Below are positions 6,364 to 13,744 of a DNA stretch of 64,000 nt, piece after piece. How positions within the stretch are numbered: the stretch's first letter is position 1; each line of letters opens with the position of its first letter. The stretch comes from a virus. The notes beneath the pieces are model-generated. The model did not search any database. It worked only from the letters and a program-made list of their open reading frames with translations, and was not told the DNA's origin. The DNA lies in the IMG/VR virus record IMGVR_UViG_3300010938_000951, positions 124,001 to 188,000 of that record, one strand, 5' to 3'. A program made the position numbers and the translations under genes.

Positions 6364-6664
6364 AAAACCAAAAGTGGTTCACTGTAAAAAAGAGCCTTAT
6401 GATGTCTACATTGGCAGACCATCAAAATGGGGAAACCCATATACTCATTTAGAAAATACTGCCGCACCGTATGTAGTTGATAGTCGTGAGGATGCAGTTA
6501 GGTTGTATGAAGAATGGATACGTTCACAACCAGAGTTAATGGCGGCCGTTAAAAGGGAACTCAAAGGTAAAGTTTTGGGTTGCTGGTGTGCGCCATTAGC
6601 CTGTCATGGTGATGTATTGCTAAAAATAGCCAATGAAGAAGATTTGGATAATCCCTCTAATTGA
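6353..6664 (+). CDS. DUF4326-family protein
   Basis: 103 residues. The family signature is plain: VYIGRPSKWGNPY near residue 20 and LKGKVLGCWCAPLACHGDVL near residue 75. DUF4326 proteins are small, common in phages and plasmids, and of unknown function; the Cys/His set (CWC, CHGD) could bind metal. It overlaps the previous gene by 11 bp. Last gene before the structured intergenic region. Confidence 0.88.
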   Translation: MTDKKPKVVHCKKEPYDVYIGRPSKWGNPYTHLENTAAPYVVDSREDAVRLYEEWIRSQPELMAAVKRELKGKVLGCWCAPLACHGDVLLKIANEEDLDNPSN

Positions 6665-6688
6665 TTTAGTTAACCTACAACAAGCCGA

Positions 6689-6890
6689 ATGGTGAGTAGA
6701 TTAAAACGTCAATTAGGGCTGTGGTAGGAGGAGATCGTACCTCCTTTGACGAGGTGAATTGACACCAGAATGATCGTACTCGAATCGTTCGTGCCCAGAC
6801 CCAGACGAACTATATAGTTCCTTTTGCACCTGTGGAAACGTGAACCAAAGCCGGGGAGCAAGCCGGCATTATCCAAAGTTTAAAGAGAAA
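6689..6890 (+). other. hairpin-rich intergenic region before tyrS (possible structured leader or ncRNA)
   Basis: No gene is seen in 6665-6894. Four hairpins can be drawn: AGGAGG...CCTCCT (about 6726-6745), GAATGAT...ATCGTTC (about 6769-6791), a perfect 14-bp palindrome GAACTATATAGTTC (6807-6820) and GCCGG...CCGGC (about 6850-6867). The first encloses a consensus Shine-Dalgarno paired with an anti-Shine-Dalgarno-like ACCTCCTTT. Being upstream of TyrRS it may be a regulatory leader; no T-box or known riboswitch is recognised. Confidence 0.4.
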
Positions 6891-6894
6891 GCCC

Positions 6895-8088
6895 ATGAAA
6901 GTATTTGAAGATTTAGAACAGCGCGGTTTGGTTAAACAAACAACTAACGCAGAAAAATTGCGTGAAATTCTTAATTCAGATACTCCAGTCACGTTTTACA
7001 TTGGATTTGATCCAACTGCGGATAGTTTGCATGTAGGACACTTGCTTCAAGTAGTAACTGCTAAGCGTTTAGCAGATGCAGGTCATAGACCCATCATGTT
7101 AGTTGGTGGCGCGACCGCCCTAATTGGTGATCCAACTGGCAAGTCAGAAATGCGAAAAATGCTATCTCATTCTGAAATTAGGGCGAATGGCGAAGCTATT
7201 GGAGAGCAAATTCAAAAGATAATGGGAAGAGAAGTTGAGCTAGTCAACAACCTTACCTGGTTTGATGATGCTGATTTCCTTTCTCTTTTGCGTACCATTG
7301 GTCCATTCTTTTCTGTTAACAACATGTTACGTGCAGAATGTTTCAAGAGTAGAATGGAGCATGGACTTTCATTCTTGGAGTTTAACTACATGATTATGCA
7401 AGCTCAGGACTTCCGAATTCTTCATTTGGAAGAAGATTGCATCTTGCAAATTGGTGGTGACGATCAGTGGTCTAATATCTTGGCCGGAATTGATTTGATT
7501 CATAAGAAACATGGGCACGAAGTATTTGGCCTTACACTTCCTTTGTTAGTCAATTCAGATGGTACTAAGATGGGTAAAACAGAAAGGGGAGCTGTTTGGC
7601 TAGATGCAAACAAAACTTCTCCTTTTGAATTTTTCCAATTCTGGAGAAATATTCCAGATGATCAAGTAGACAAATGTTTCCTATTCTTTACTGATTGGAT
7701 ATCTGGTCCAGTTGATATCAATCAGAGAAAAAAGATTTTAGCATTTGAAATTACGAAATTGGTTCATGGCGAATCAATAGCACGACAAGCGCTCGAACAG
7801 GCAGAAGCCTTGTTCGAGAAACGAGATACTTCTAGTATTGAGGCGGTTTCTATTAAAGAAGGCACACATATTCTTGATTTACTTATGGTGTGTGGTTTTG
7901 CAAAATCCAGAACGGATGGTAGAAATCTAATTGGTAATAGGGGCATTTCGATAAACCAAGAGGTTCTAACTGACCCTACGATTATCATTTCCAGAAATCA
8001 GTTTGGAAATGAGTTGATTATAAGGAAAGGGAAGAAGGGCTTCTGTCGCTTGCTTATTGAGGATAAATGCCTAGACCAAATACCGTAA
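6895..8088 (+). CDS. tyrS: tyrosyl-tRNA synthetase
   Basis: 397 residues, full length. HVGH at residues 46-49 and KMGKT at 225-229 are the class I signature motifs. Between them lie GDPTGKSEMR and QAQDFRILHLEEDCILQIGGDDQW (about residue 175), typical of TyrRS. The C-terminal 70 residues (HILDLLMVCGFAKSRTDGRN onward) form an S4-type RNA-binding domain. It charges tRNA-Tyr. The SD is AAAGAGAAAG upstream of the ATG. No tRNA-Tyr is in this window. The preceding 230 bp may regulate it. Confidence 0.96.
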   Translation: MKVFEDLEQRGLVKQTTNAEKLREILNSDTPVTFYIGFDPTADSLHVGHLLQVVTAKRLADAGHRPIMLVGGATALIGDPTGKSEMRKMLSHSEIRANGEAIGEQIQKIMGREVELVNNLTWFDDADFLSLLRTIGPFFSVNNMLRAECFKSRMEHGLSFLEFNYMIMQAQDFRILHLEEDCILQIGGDDQWSNILAGIDLIHKKHGHEVFGLTLPLLVNSDGTKMGKTERGAVWLDANKTSPFEFFQFWRNIPDDQVDKCFLFFTDWISGPVDINQRKKILAFEITKLVHGESIARQALEQAEALFEKRDTSSIEAVSIKEGTHILDLLMVCGFAKSRTDGRNLIGNRGISINQEVLTDPTIIISRNQFGNELIIRKGKKGFCRLLIEDKCLDQIP

Positions 8089-8375
8089 CTAATGAAGACC
8101 TATTAAGATGGTCTGAAACGATTGATAATGATCCACTTATGTCTGAAAGTTTGGCCCAGAATCCTATTATTAGGGAGGTTTGTTATGCCGGCCAATGGTT
8201 GGCAGACAAACTAACTGAGCTAAATTGCCCAGACCATCTAATTGGTAGAATAATGTTTACCGCTGGTAAACTATGTTTTGGAAGAAAAGATCCTTGGGAA
8301 ATTCATCATGATATTCTAACTCGTTTCATTGATGGAACTTTAGAATTTGCGATGGATCCAGATGACGTTAATTGA
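8067..8375 (+). CDS. hypothetical protein
   Basis: 102 residues, starting 22 bp inside the end of tyrS. Contents: NEDLLRWSETIDNDPLMSES, then WLADKLTELNCPDHLIGRIM and GRKDPWEIHHDILTRFIDGT. It is helical and acidic. Not recognised. Confidence 0.65.
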   Translation: MPRPNTVTNEDLLRWSETIDNDPLMSESLAQNPIIREVCYAGQWLADKLTELNCPDHLIGRIMFTAGKLCFGRKDPWEIHHDILTRFIDGTLEFAMDPDDVN

Positions 8376-8438
8376 ATTTTCTTAAAAAATTATGTAGCTT
8401 AATGTAGGTAATCACTAATCTTTTTTCTTTTGCTTGGG

Positions 8439-8466
8439 TTGACGCTAACCTTAGCGTGAGTATATT
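8439..8466 (+). promoter_or_regulatory. sigma70-like promoter for the MoxR-VWA operon
   Basis: TTGACG (8439-8444), 16-nt spacer, TATATT (8461-8466), about 30 nt before the Shine-Dalgarno of the ATPase gene. Confidence 0.75.
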
Positions 8467-8500
8467 GTTTAGTGATACCTTTATTTAGGAAGGAAAAAGA

Positions 8501-9631
8501 ATGCCAACTCCACAACAGCCCCAAATGGCTACGTCAGATTTCAATCTGCAAAAACTGAACACGAAAGAATTATCAGAGCACGTTTCCACCACCATTCAGA
8601 TGGGAGGAAATATTGCTGTTTTTGGCCGTCGTGGTACGGGCAAGACAGAAATTTCCAAAACAGAAATTAAAAAACTAGACTGTAAAGAAGTCTACATGAA
8701 TCTTTCTGTTATGGAGCGCCCCGACTTAGGTGGTTATCCTGATGTGACAGCACCTAACCGAGGCAGTGAATACGTTAACTTTTTGCTTCCTAGATTCTAT
8801 GAAGAAATGGTTAGCGGTAATAGGCCGGTAATTGCTTTATTGGACGAAGTAGATAAAGCCGATCCTTCACTATGGGCACCATTACTCGAATTCGTTCAGT
8901 TTAGAACAATCAATGGTAAGCCATTGCCTAATCTACAATCGATTATTATGACTGGTAATCTTATCTCTGAGGGTGGTGCAAGACCCAGCTTGCCACTACT
9001 AGATCGTACTGAGAAGTTCTTAGTAGAAGCAGATGCTGCCTCTTGGTTAGATTGGGCAGGTAAATCTGGGCGTATTCATCCTTCGGTTACCGCTTATATC
9101 CATGATCACACCAAAGATTTGTTTGGAGCAGTTGACCCTGAAGAGAGATATGCTGACCCATCTCCTCGTGGTTGGGATCGTGCTTCTCAAATTTTGTTTG
9201 CTGGTGAAGATAGGGGATGGAGCCCATCACTCCTGAACAAGAAGGTGTCCGGTTGTGTAGGCAAGGATGCGGGTATTAAATATGCCAACTATTATGAACA
9301 CTATTTGGAAGTCATTCCAATGGTGGAGAACATCTATGCTGGCCGTGACATCTCTGGCGAATATGGTAAGATGCCACCGACCAAACAATTGGTTACTTGC
9401 ATGATTGCTTGTACCCGTCTAGCCAATCAACTAGATCAAATTGAAGTTAATGGTGAACTACCACCTTCAGTCAAATATATTGGCAAATTCTTAAATAAAG
9501 TTTCTCATGAAAATGTTTTGGTTGCGGTTCGCAGTCAAGTTCAGATTGAGCGTCTTTGTAAATTCAATTTGGATGAACATCCAGATTGGGCTGGTGTTCT
9601 TGGTAGAATCAACAAAGAGGTTGATCAATAA
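8501..9631 (+). CDS. MoxR-like AAA+ ATPase (1)
   Basis: 376 residues. Walker A GRRGTGKT at 42-49, Walker B ALLDEVDK with D115/E116, then a sensor-1-like MTGNL. The sequence MNLSVMERPDLGGYPDV after Walker A and the arginine-rich SPRGWDRASQIL later are shared with the second copy at 22942. MoxR ATPases work as chaperones that insert metal or remodel targets, usually paired with a VWA protein, which follows here. Strong SD AGGAAGG. Followed 38 bp later by its VWA partner. Confidence 0.88.
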   Translation: MPTPQQPQMATSDFNLQKLNTKELSEHVSTTIQMGGNIAVFGRRGTGKTEISKTEIKKLDCKEVYMNLSVMERPDLGGYPDVTAPNRGSEYVNFLLPRFYEEMVSGNRPVIALLDEVDKADPSLWAPLLEFVQFRTINGKPLPNLQSIIMTGNLISEGGARPSLPLLDRTEKFLVEADAASWLDWAGKSGRIHPSVTAYIHDHTKDLFGAVDPEERYADPSPRGWDRASQILFAGEDRGWSPSLLNKKVSGCVGKDAGIKYANYYEHYLEVIPMVENIYAGRDISGEYGKMPPTKQLVTCMIACTRLANQLDQIEVNGELPPSVKYIGKFLNKVSHENVLVAVRSQVQIERLCKFNLDEHPDWAGVLGRINKEVDQ

Positions 9632-9669
9632 TCCATATATACCAAGATATATGATCTATTGGAGCCTCA

Positions 9670-11355
9670 ATGAAATTTAGTAAAATAATCGGAAAAATAG
9701 ACCCTAAGCTTGTATCTCAGGCAGAAGAAAAGCTGTCTAAGGTATTCTTAGAATTGGCGGTCAGATATGACAATGAACACGTATCAACTGGTATGGGTGG
9801 AGATCCATTGATCTTTAGCTTGATGTACCCGGTAGAGCATGTTTGTACTTTGAACATTCCGACAGCCGCCACTGATGGTAAAAGATACTACTGGAATCCT
9901 AGGTTTATTCTTAAACACTCTCATAGAGGCTTAAGAATAATTTGTGCTCATGAAGCTTGGCACGCTATTTACATGCATCCATCTCGCAGAGGATCTAGAA
10001 ATCCAAAACTATGGAACATTGCTGTTGACTATATTGTTAATGGTACTGTAATGGAGGATTTTAAAGCTCGCAAAAAAGATGCAGCAGCAGAATTTACCAA
10101 ACATCTTGGTCGATACATGCCGTTTGATACATTTTGTCAGTTTGTAAAAAATCCACACGCAAAAATTCCTGGATTTGAAGATATCAATCCCGGAATTGAA
10201 GACCCTAATGGAAATAACAGTTCATGTAATCTTCCTGCACCACAAGAAGACCGTGAATTAACAATGCAAGAACGTAAAGAATTAGAGAAACGCGAAAAGG
10301 GTGTCAGATTTTATTATGCCGATCCTAATCTTGATGAAGATATGAAAAGGCCAGAAAAAATCTATGATATTCTATATAACCTGTTGCCTAAATGCAAAAA
10401 ATGTGGGCGTTTAGGCGTTTACCACAAACCTGGTCAAAAGAAAGGCCAAAAAGGACAACAGGGACAACAAGGCCAGCAAGGTCAGCCACAACAGGGTCAA
10501 GGTCAACAACCTGCACAAAACCAGCACGAACATGGTGATGGTCAACCTTGTGATTGTCCAGATCATCAAGGGCAATCACAGCAGGGGCAGGGCCAAGGAC
10601 AACAAAGTCAGGGGCAGAACCAAGGACCATGTGATGAGTGTGGTGGAGGCGTCGATATCTTCGGGTTAGGCGGAACCGTAGATGATCATATGGATTCAGA
10701 GGAATCTGAAGAGAAACTTGCTAAAAGAATCTCTGAAGCTATGGAAGCTGCCAAAAAGATGGCGGGCTATGTTCCAGCGGCGCTAGAAGATGAGCTGGGC
10801 AAGTTGACCGCGCCAAAAATAACTTGGCAGGATATTATTCGTACTCGTTTACTTAAGGCTCGTGCGGGTAATGGAAGAAATGATTGGACTAGATTTAAAA
10901 CGCGTCCAATGTTCAGCGGTCTTATGGTTCCTAAGAGAAAAAACTATTATGCACATTTTGGGTGCCTATTAGATACGTCTGGTTCCATGAGTAAAGATGA
11001 TATGGCTTTCGGGCTTTCTCAACTTCAATCTCTAGATGAGCGATCTGAGGGAACTATTGTGCCTGCTGATGCCACTATCTATTGGGAAGAGGCAACTAAA
11101 ATTAAGAAAGCTGTTGCTGAAGAAATTACCAAAGTAAAAATTGTTGGTCGTGGCGGAACGAAATATGCAGAATTCTTTTCTGACTATGAAAAACATCTTG
11201 GTCATTGCGATTTTCTAATTGTAATCACTGATGGTTTCTTGTTGGATACGGATATAGCTGAAATGAAACATCCAGGTGTTGATGTTATTTGGTTAATTAC
11301 TAGTGGTAGTCTTTTTAACCCACCATTTGGTCGTGCATTCGATTTACGCGCTTAA
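9670..11355 (+). CDS. metallopeptidase-like/VWA protein, MoxR partner
   Basis: 561 residues in three parts. The N-terminal domain has HEAWH at 94-98 (HExxH) as in DUF2201-type putative metallopeptidases. The middle (about 245-325) is a Gln/Gly-rich low-complexity linker with Cys pairs (CKKC, CDCP, CDECGGG). The C-terminal VWA-like domain has a MIDAS DTSGS at 435-439 and later VGRGGTKYAEF. Known MoxR-VWA pairs act as ATP-driven remodelling complexes. SD GGAG 7 nt upstream of the ATG. A TATATA-type box lies just upstream. Confidence 0.87.
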   Translation: MKFSKIIGKIDPKLVSQAEEKLSKVFLELAVRYDNEHVSTGMGGDPLIFSLMYPVEHVCTLNIPTAATDGKRYYWNPRFILKHSHRGLRIICAHEAWHAIYMHPSRRGSRNPKLWNIAVDYIVNGTVMEDFKARKKDAAAEFTKHLGRYMPFDTFCQFVKNPHAKIPGFEDINPGIEDPNGNNSSCNLPAPQEDRELTMQERKELEKREKGVRFYYADPNLDEDMKRPEKIYDILYNLLPKCKKCGRLGVYHKPGQKKGQKGQQGQQGQQGQPQQGQGQQPAQNQHEHGDGQPCDCPDHQGQSQQGQGQGQQSQGQNQGPCDECGGGVDIFGLGGTVDDHMDSEESEEKLAKRISEAMEAAKKMAGYVPAALEDELGKLTAPKITWQDIIRTRLLKARAGNGRNDWTRFKTRPMFSGLMVPKRKNYYAHFGCLLDTSGSMSKDDMAFGLSQLQSLDERSEGTIVPADATIYWEEATKIKKAVAEEITKVKIVGRGGTKYAEFFSDYEKHLGHCDFLIVITDGFLLDTDIAEMKHPGVDVIWLITSGSLFNPPFGRAFDLRA

Positions 11356-11374
11356 TATTCCTATACCCCTTTAT

Positions 11375-11869
11375 ATGACTCATTGTCGGTGTGTTTATGG
11401 TTGCGACCATGAACGCCATAAACCATACCATGGAAAATTTACTAGTGCCAATGGTGATTGGTATGAACGTACCTACTATTGGCATATAGCTAAATATGTT
11501 GCCGATCTAAATGTTTCTCCATCTAATGGGGACGATTTAGAACTATTTCAAGATGTAGTATTTGAATCACCTTGGGGACGTATTCATATTGATTTCTATG
11601 AACGATTGTTTAAAAACTATTACAAATTTAACTCCGAATGGGTAATAATTACTTTTTCTCGATATCTAGAGTTTTTAGAAAAACTGTCCCCGCTTTTTAC
11701 TAATGATGCTTTTTCTTTTATCTTTTCTAAGAAAGATGTTAAGATGATAGAGAGCTTATTAAAAGTAATGTCGCTTCCGATTAAACTAAGATTTATAAAG
11801 GCAGCAGAAAAATATCCTGATATGATACAGTCGGTTCCGAAACTGAAATTGTACAATTTATTTTCCTGA
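11375..11869 (+). CDS. hypothetical helical protein
   Basis: 164 residues from the ATG at 11375; a longer reading from 11303 would overlap the VWA gene by 53 bp. The N-terminus has a Cys/His cluster (HCRCVYGCDHERH). The C-terminal end (LRFIKAAEKYPDMIQSVPKL) resembles the ends of the helical proteins at 17945 and 21970. There is no Shine-Dalgarno; CTATACC sits 7 nt before the ATG. Function unknown. Confidence 0.6.
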   Translation: MTHCRCVYGCDHERHKPYHGKFTSANGDWYERTYYWHIAKYVADLNVSPSNGDDLELFQDVVFESPWGRIHIDFYERLFKNYYKFNSEWVIITFSRYLEFLEKLSPLFTNDAFSFIFSKKDVKMIESLLKVMSLPIKLRFIKAAEKYPDMIQSVPKLKLYNLFS

Positions 11870-11923
11870 CGCTCTTGACAGGCATTTCAATCATGCTTAT
11901 CTTTATGCTACGGGCTGATGTGT

Positions 11924-11929
11924 TATATT
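11924..11929 (+). promoter_or_regulatory. -10-like TATATT box before a GTG start
   Basis: TATATT followed by 7 nt and the GTG at 11937; TGTG precedes it (extended -10). A TTGACA at 11875-11880 is too far for this box and may pair with TTATCT at 11897. No Shine-Dalgarno precedes the GTG, so the transcript may be leaderless. Confidence 0.5.
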
Positions 11930-11936
11930 CATTATT

Positions 11937-12407
11937 GTGAATAACGTAATCTTCATCGAATTTTACAATAAACAAAACTTTCCTCCAGGTAAATGGCTGA
12001 GCGAGCCAGATTTATGTTCTTGGGATTATTATTTACCATGTTTAGCGATCCGTGATATGAGCATGGGGGTTTGGAAAGGATTTGTTGCTATAGAAAAGGG
12101 CCATCCACTTTATGGCAAATCAATTGAAGATATGTTAAATCAACCAGTAATGAGAGATATATTTATTGCTGTTTATGGCGGATTATGTGGTGCTGGTCGT
12201 TTGCCTGTTAAGTATAAAGAATTTGCTAAAGATTATTGGTGGATCGGTATTGAAACTTCGCATGGTGGGGATTTAATGCCTTTATTAAAATTGGATAATA
12301 ACGATCCTGATATGGCTAAACTAATATCAACACAAACGTATAAAGATTTGCGTTTCATACGCAGAGAAACTAATAAACTGGCAAAGTTGATTGCGAAACT
12401 ACAATGA
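11937..12407 (+). CDS. conserved phage/bacterial hypothetical protein
   Basis: 156 residues, GTG start. The pattern FPPGKWLSEPDLCSW, then GFVAIEKGHPLYGKSIEDM, VYGGLCGAGRL and WWIGIETSHGGDLMP matches a widespread small phage protein of unknown function (usually FPPGPW...GHPLYG...HGGLT...WWxGFDCxHxxDxxP). It is probably soluble. Stop overlaps the next mini-ORF by ATGA. Confidence 0.75.
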   Translation: MNNVIFIEFYNKQNFPPGKWLSEPDLCSWDYYLPCLAIRDMSMGVWKGFVAIEKGHPLYGKSIEDMLNQPVMRDIFIAVYGGLCGAGRLPVKYKEFAKDYWWIGIETSHGGDLMPLLKLDNNDPDMAKLISTQTYKDLRFIRRETNKLAKLIAKLQ

Positions 12408-12487
12408 CCATGACTGGTTTAATCATATTAGATATATTACTAACTATCGCGCTTTTTTGTAATTTGAATAAAGATACTTATCGGTGA
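12404..12487 (+). CDS. 27-residue hydrophobic mini-protein
   Basis: ATG overlaps the preceding stop (ATGA), which suggests translational coupling. Almost the whole peptide is one hydrophobic helix (GLIILDILLTIALFC) with a short polar tail. A membrane mini-protein is likely if it is expressed. No homologue recognised. Confidence 0.4.
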   Translation: MTMTGLIILDILLTIALFCNLNKDTYR

Positions 12488-12490
12488 TTT

Positions 12491-12802
12491 ATGAAAAAAA
12501 TGCCTATGACTGGCGCTACCCCACGCTATCGACTAGAGGGCGTGAAGGGGGAGTTTTTTGATGTCTTTGCAAAAAGGGCAAATGCAATTAAAGCGGCCAT
12601 TAAAATGGCTACAGAATATCCAGGTACCACATTTTTAGTTGTTCGAACAACTTTACTCAAGAAAAAAGTTGTTTTCAAAATGAAGATAGAAATGGATTTT
12701 CAATTTTCTGATATTCAGGATGTTTATGGCGGCATGGTTGATGTTTATCAACACAAACTAGATAAGACAAAATACTGGAGAAAAGCAGATGTTTCTACTT
12801 GA
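12491..12802 (+). CDS. hypothetical protein
   Basis: 103 residues, starting 3 nt after the mini-ORF stop. Basic N-terminal half (FDVFAKRANAIKAAIKMATE), beta-rich middle (TTFLVVRTTLLKKKVVFKMK). Not recognised. Overlaps the next gene by 14 bp. Confidence 0.62.
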   Translation: MKKMPMTGATPRYRLEGVKGEFFDVFAKRANAIKAAIKMATEYPGTTFLVVRTTLLKKKVVFKMKIEMDFQFSDIQDVYGGMVDVYQHKLDKTKYWRKADVST

Positions 12803-13280
12803 AATTGCATTAGTGGGCGGCATCTTAGCTGTTCTTGTTTTTATTCATTTTTTCGTAGATTGGATTTTTCAATCTCACGCTGAAGCAATGGTAAAACATA
12901 ATACTCCGAGAATCCGTGCCAAACATTGTATTATCTATACACTTGGTTTTGTGCCCATTATGTTATTGTTTAGATTTAATTTGATTGAGTTTTTCTTTGG
13001 GTTAAATCTTTTATTCTGGTCTCATTTTGTAGAAGATACTTATCTTCCGGTATACTTATGGGCAAAATATATTCGTAAGCCGCCTGAGATGACCGAGCCC
13101 CGTAAAGTAGTTGGGGCTGATGGTTATGTATCTGTGCTTCCGCCGGATCCTAAAGCTGGCTTTGTAGAATTTGTACAAACACCAATGGGTAAGATTCTAA
13201 TGATCGCTATTGATCAAATTATCCACATTGCATTCCTAATTCCAATTGCTTGGATTATGATGACCCATCTTGGAGATTGA
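12789..13280 (+). CDS. DUF3307-type membrane protein
   Basis: 163 residues with four hydrophobic segments (about 5-20, 48-62, 65-80, 135-155). The features HFFVDWIFQSHAEAMVK, AKHCIIYTLGF and a late DQIIHI match DUF3307 (H-x-x-x-D-W/F-x-x-Q ... K ... H ... Y ... D-x-x-x-H). These are predicted inner-membrane proteins of unknown function that occur in phages and bacteria. Conserved His/Asp in membrane-proximal positions could be catalytic. Confidence 0.7.
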   Translation: MFLLEIALVGGILAVLVFIHFFVDWIFQSHAEAMVKHNTPRIRAKHCIIYTLGFVPIMLLFRFNLIEFFFGLNLLFWSHFVEDTYLPVYLWAKYIRKPPEMTEPRKVVGADGYVSVLPPDPKAGFVEFVQTPMGKILMIAIDQIIHIAFLIPIAWIMMTHLGD

Positions 13281-13285
13281 TTCTA

Positions 13286-13693
13286 ATGAGTAGCATGACT
13301 TGGGCAGAGTTCGGTAAACTTATTACTGACCAACTAACAGACGATTTACTTCGCCCTAAGTACCGGAAGATCAAAAAAGCCGTTGCTGTTCCCAATACTT
13401 TTGGACACTGCTATGTAGCCAGCGAAGCAGCTTATTATTTATTGGGTGGGAAAGAGTCTGGCTGGAAGCCAATGCACATGAAGCAGTTAGGAGCTTCTCA
13501 TTGGTTTTTGAAACATGAATCTGGTTTTATTCTGGATTTAACTCGTTCCCAATTTAAATCACCCATTGACTATAGTAAAGCTAGAGGTGCTGCCTTTCTA
13601 ACTAAGCAGCCAAGTAAACGGGCCAAGAAGCTATTAATTCGCATCAAAGATTCTCGTGCCCTTGACAACCTTATTTGTAAGAATATACTGTAA
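13286..13693 (+). CDS. conserved phage protein with Cys-His-Asp pattern
   Basis: 135 residues from ATG 13286 (GGAG 9 nt upstream; an earlier in-frame ATG at 13250 lies inside the previous gene). Conserved-looking pieces are FGHCYVASEAAYYLLGG, ASHWFLKHESGFILDLTRSQF. The order Cys, His-Trp, Asp suggests a papain- or transglutaminase-like fold, but this is inference. Related phage ORFs carry the same YVASEA and HWFL blocks. Confidence 0.68.
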   Translation: MSSMTWAEFGKLITDQLTDDLLRPKYRKIKKAVAVPNTFGHCYVASEAAYYLLGGKESGWKPMHMKQLGASHWFLKHESGFILDLTRSQFKSPIDYSKARGAAFLTKQPSKRAKKLLIRIKDSRALDNLICKNIL

Positions 13694-13744
13694 GGCGAGG
13701 CGCTCGGAGAGGGCGCAGGACCAAACCAGAGAGGTATTAGAATA

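Noticed and set aside
6689-6724. Short leader peptide for tyrS attenuation
   Set aside because: The 12-codon ORF has no tyrosine codon, so classic attenuation is not supported.
10430-10625. DNA repeat or CRISPR-like array in the VWA gene
   Set aside because: The repetition comes from Gln/Gly codons in a coding linker; there are no regular repeats with unique spacers. No CRISPR array was found elsewhere.
10388-10630. Minus-strand ORF opposite the VWA gene
   Set aside because: It mirrors the Gln/Gly repeat linker of the plus-strand gene and has no start context.
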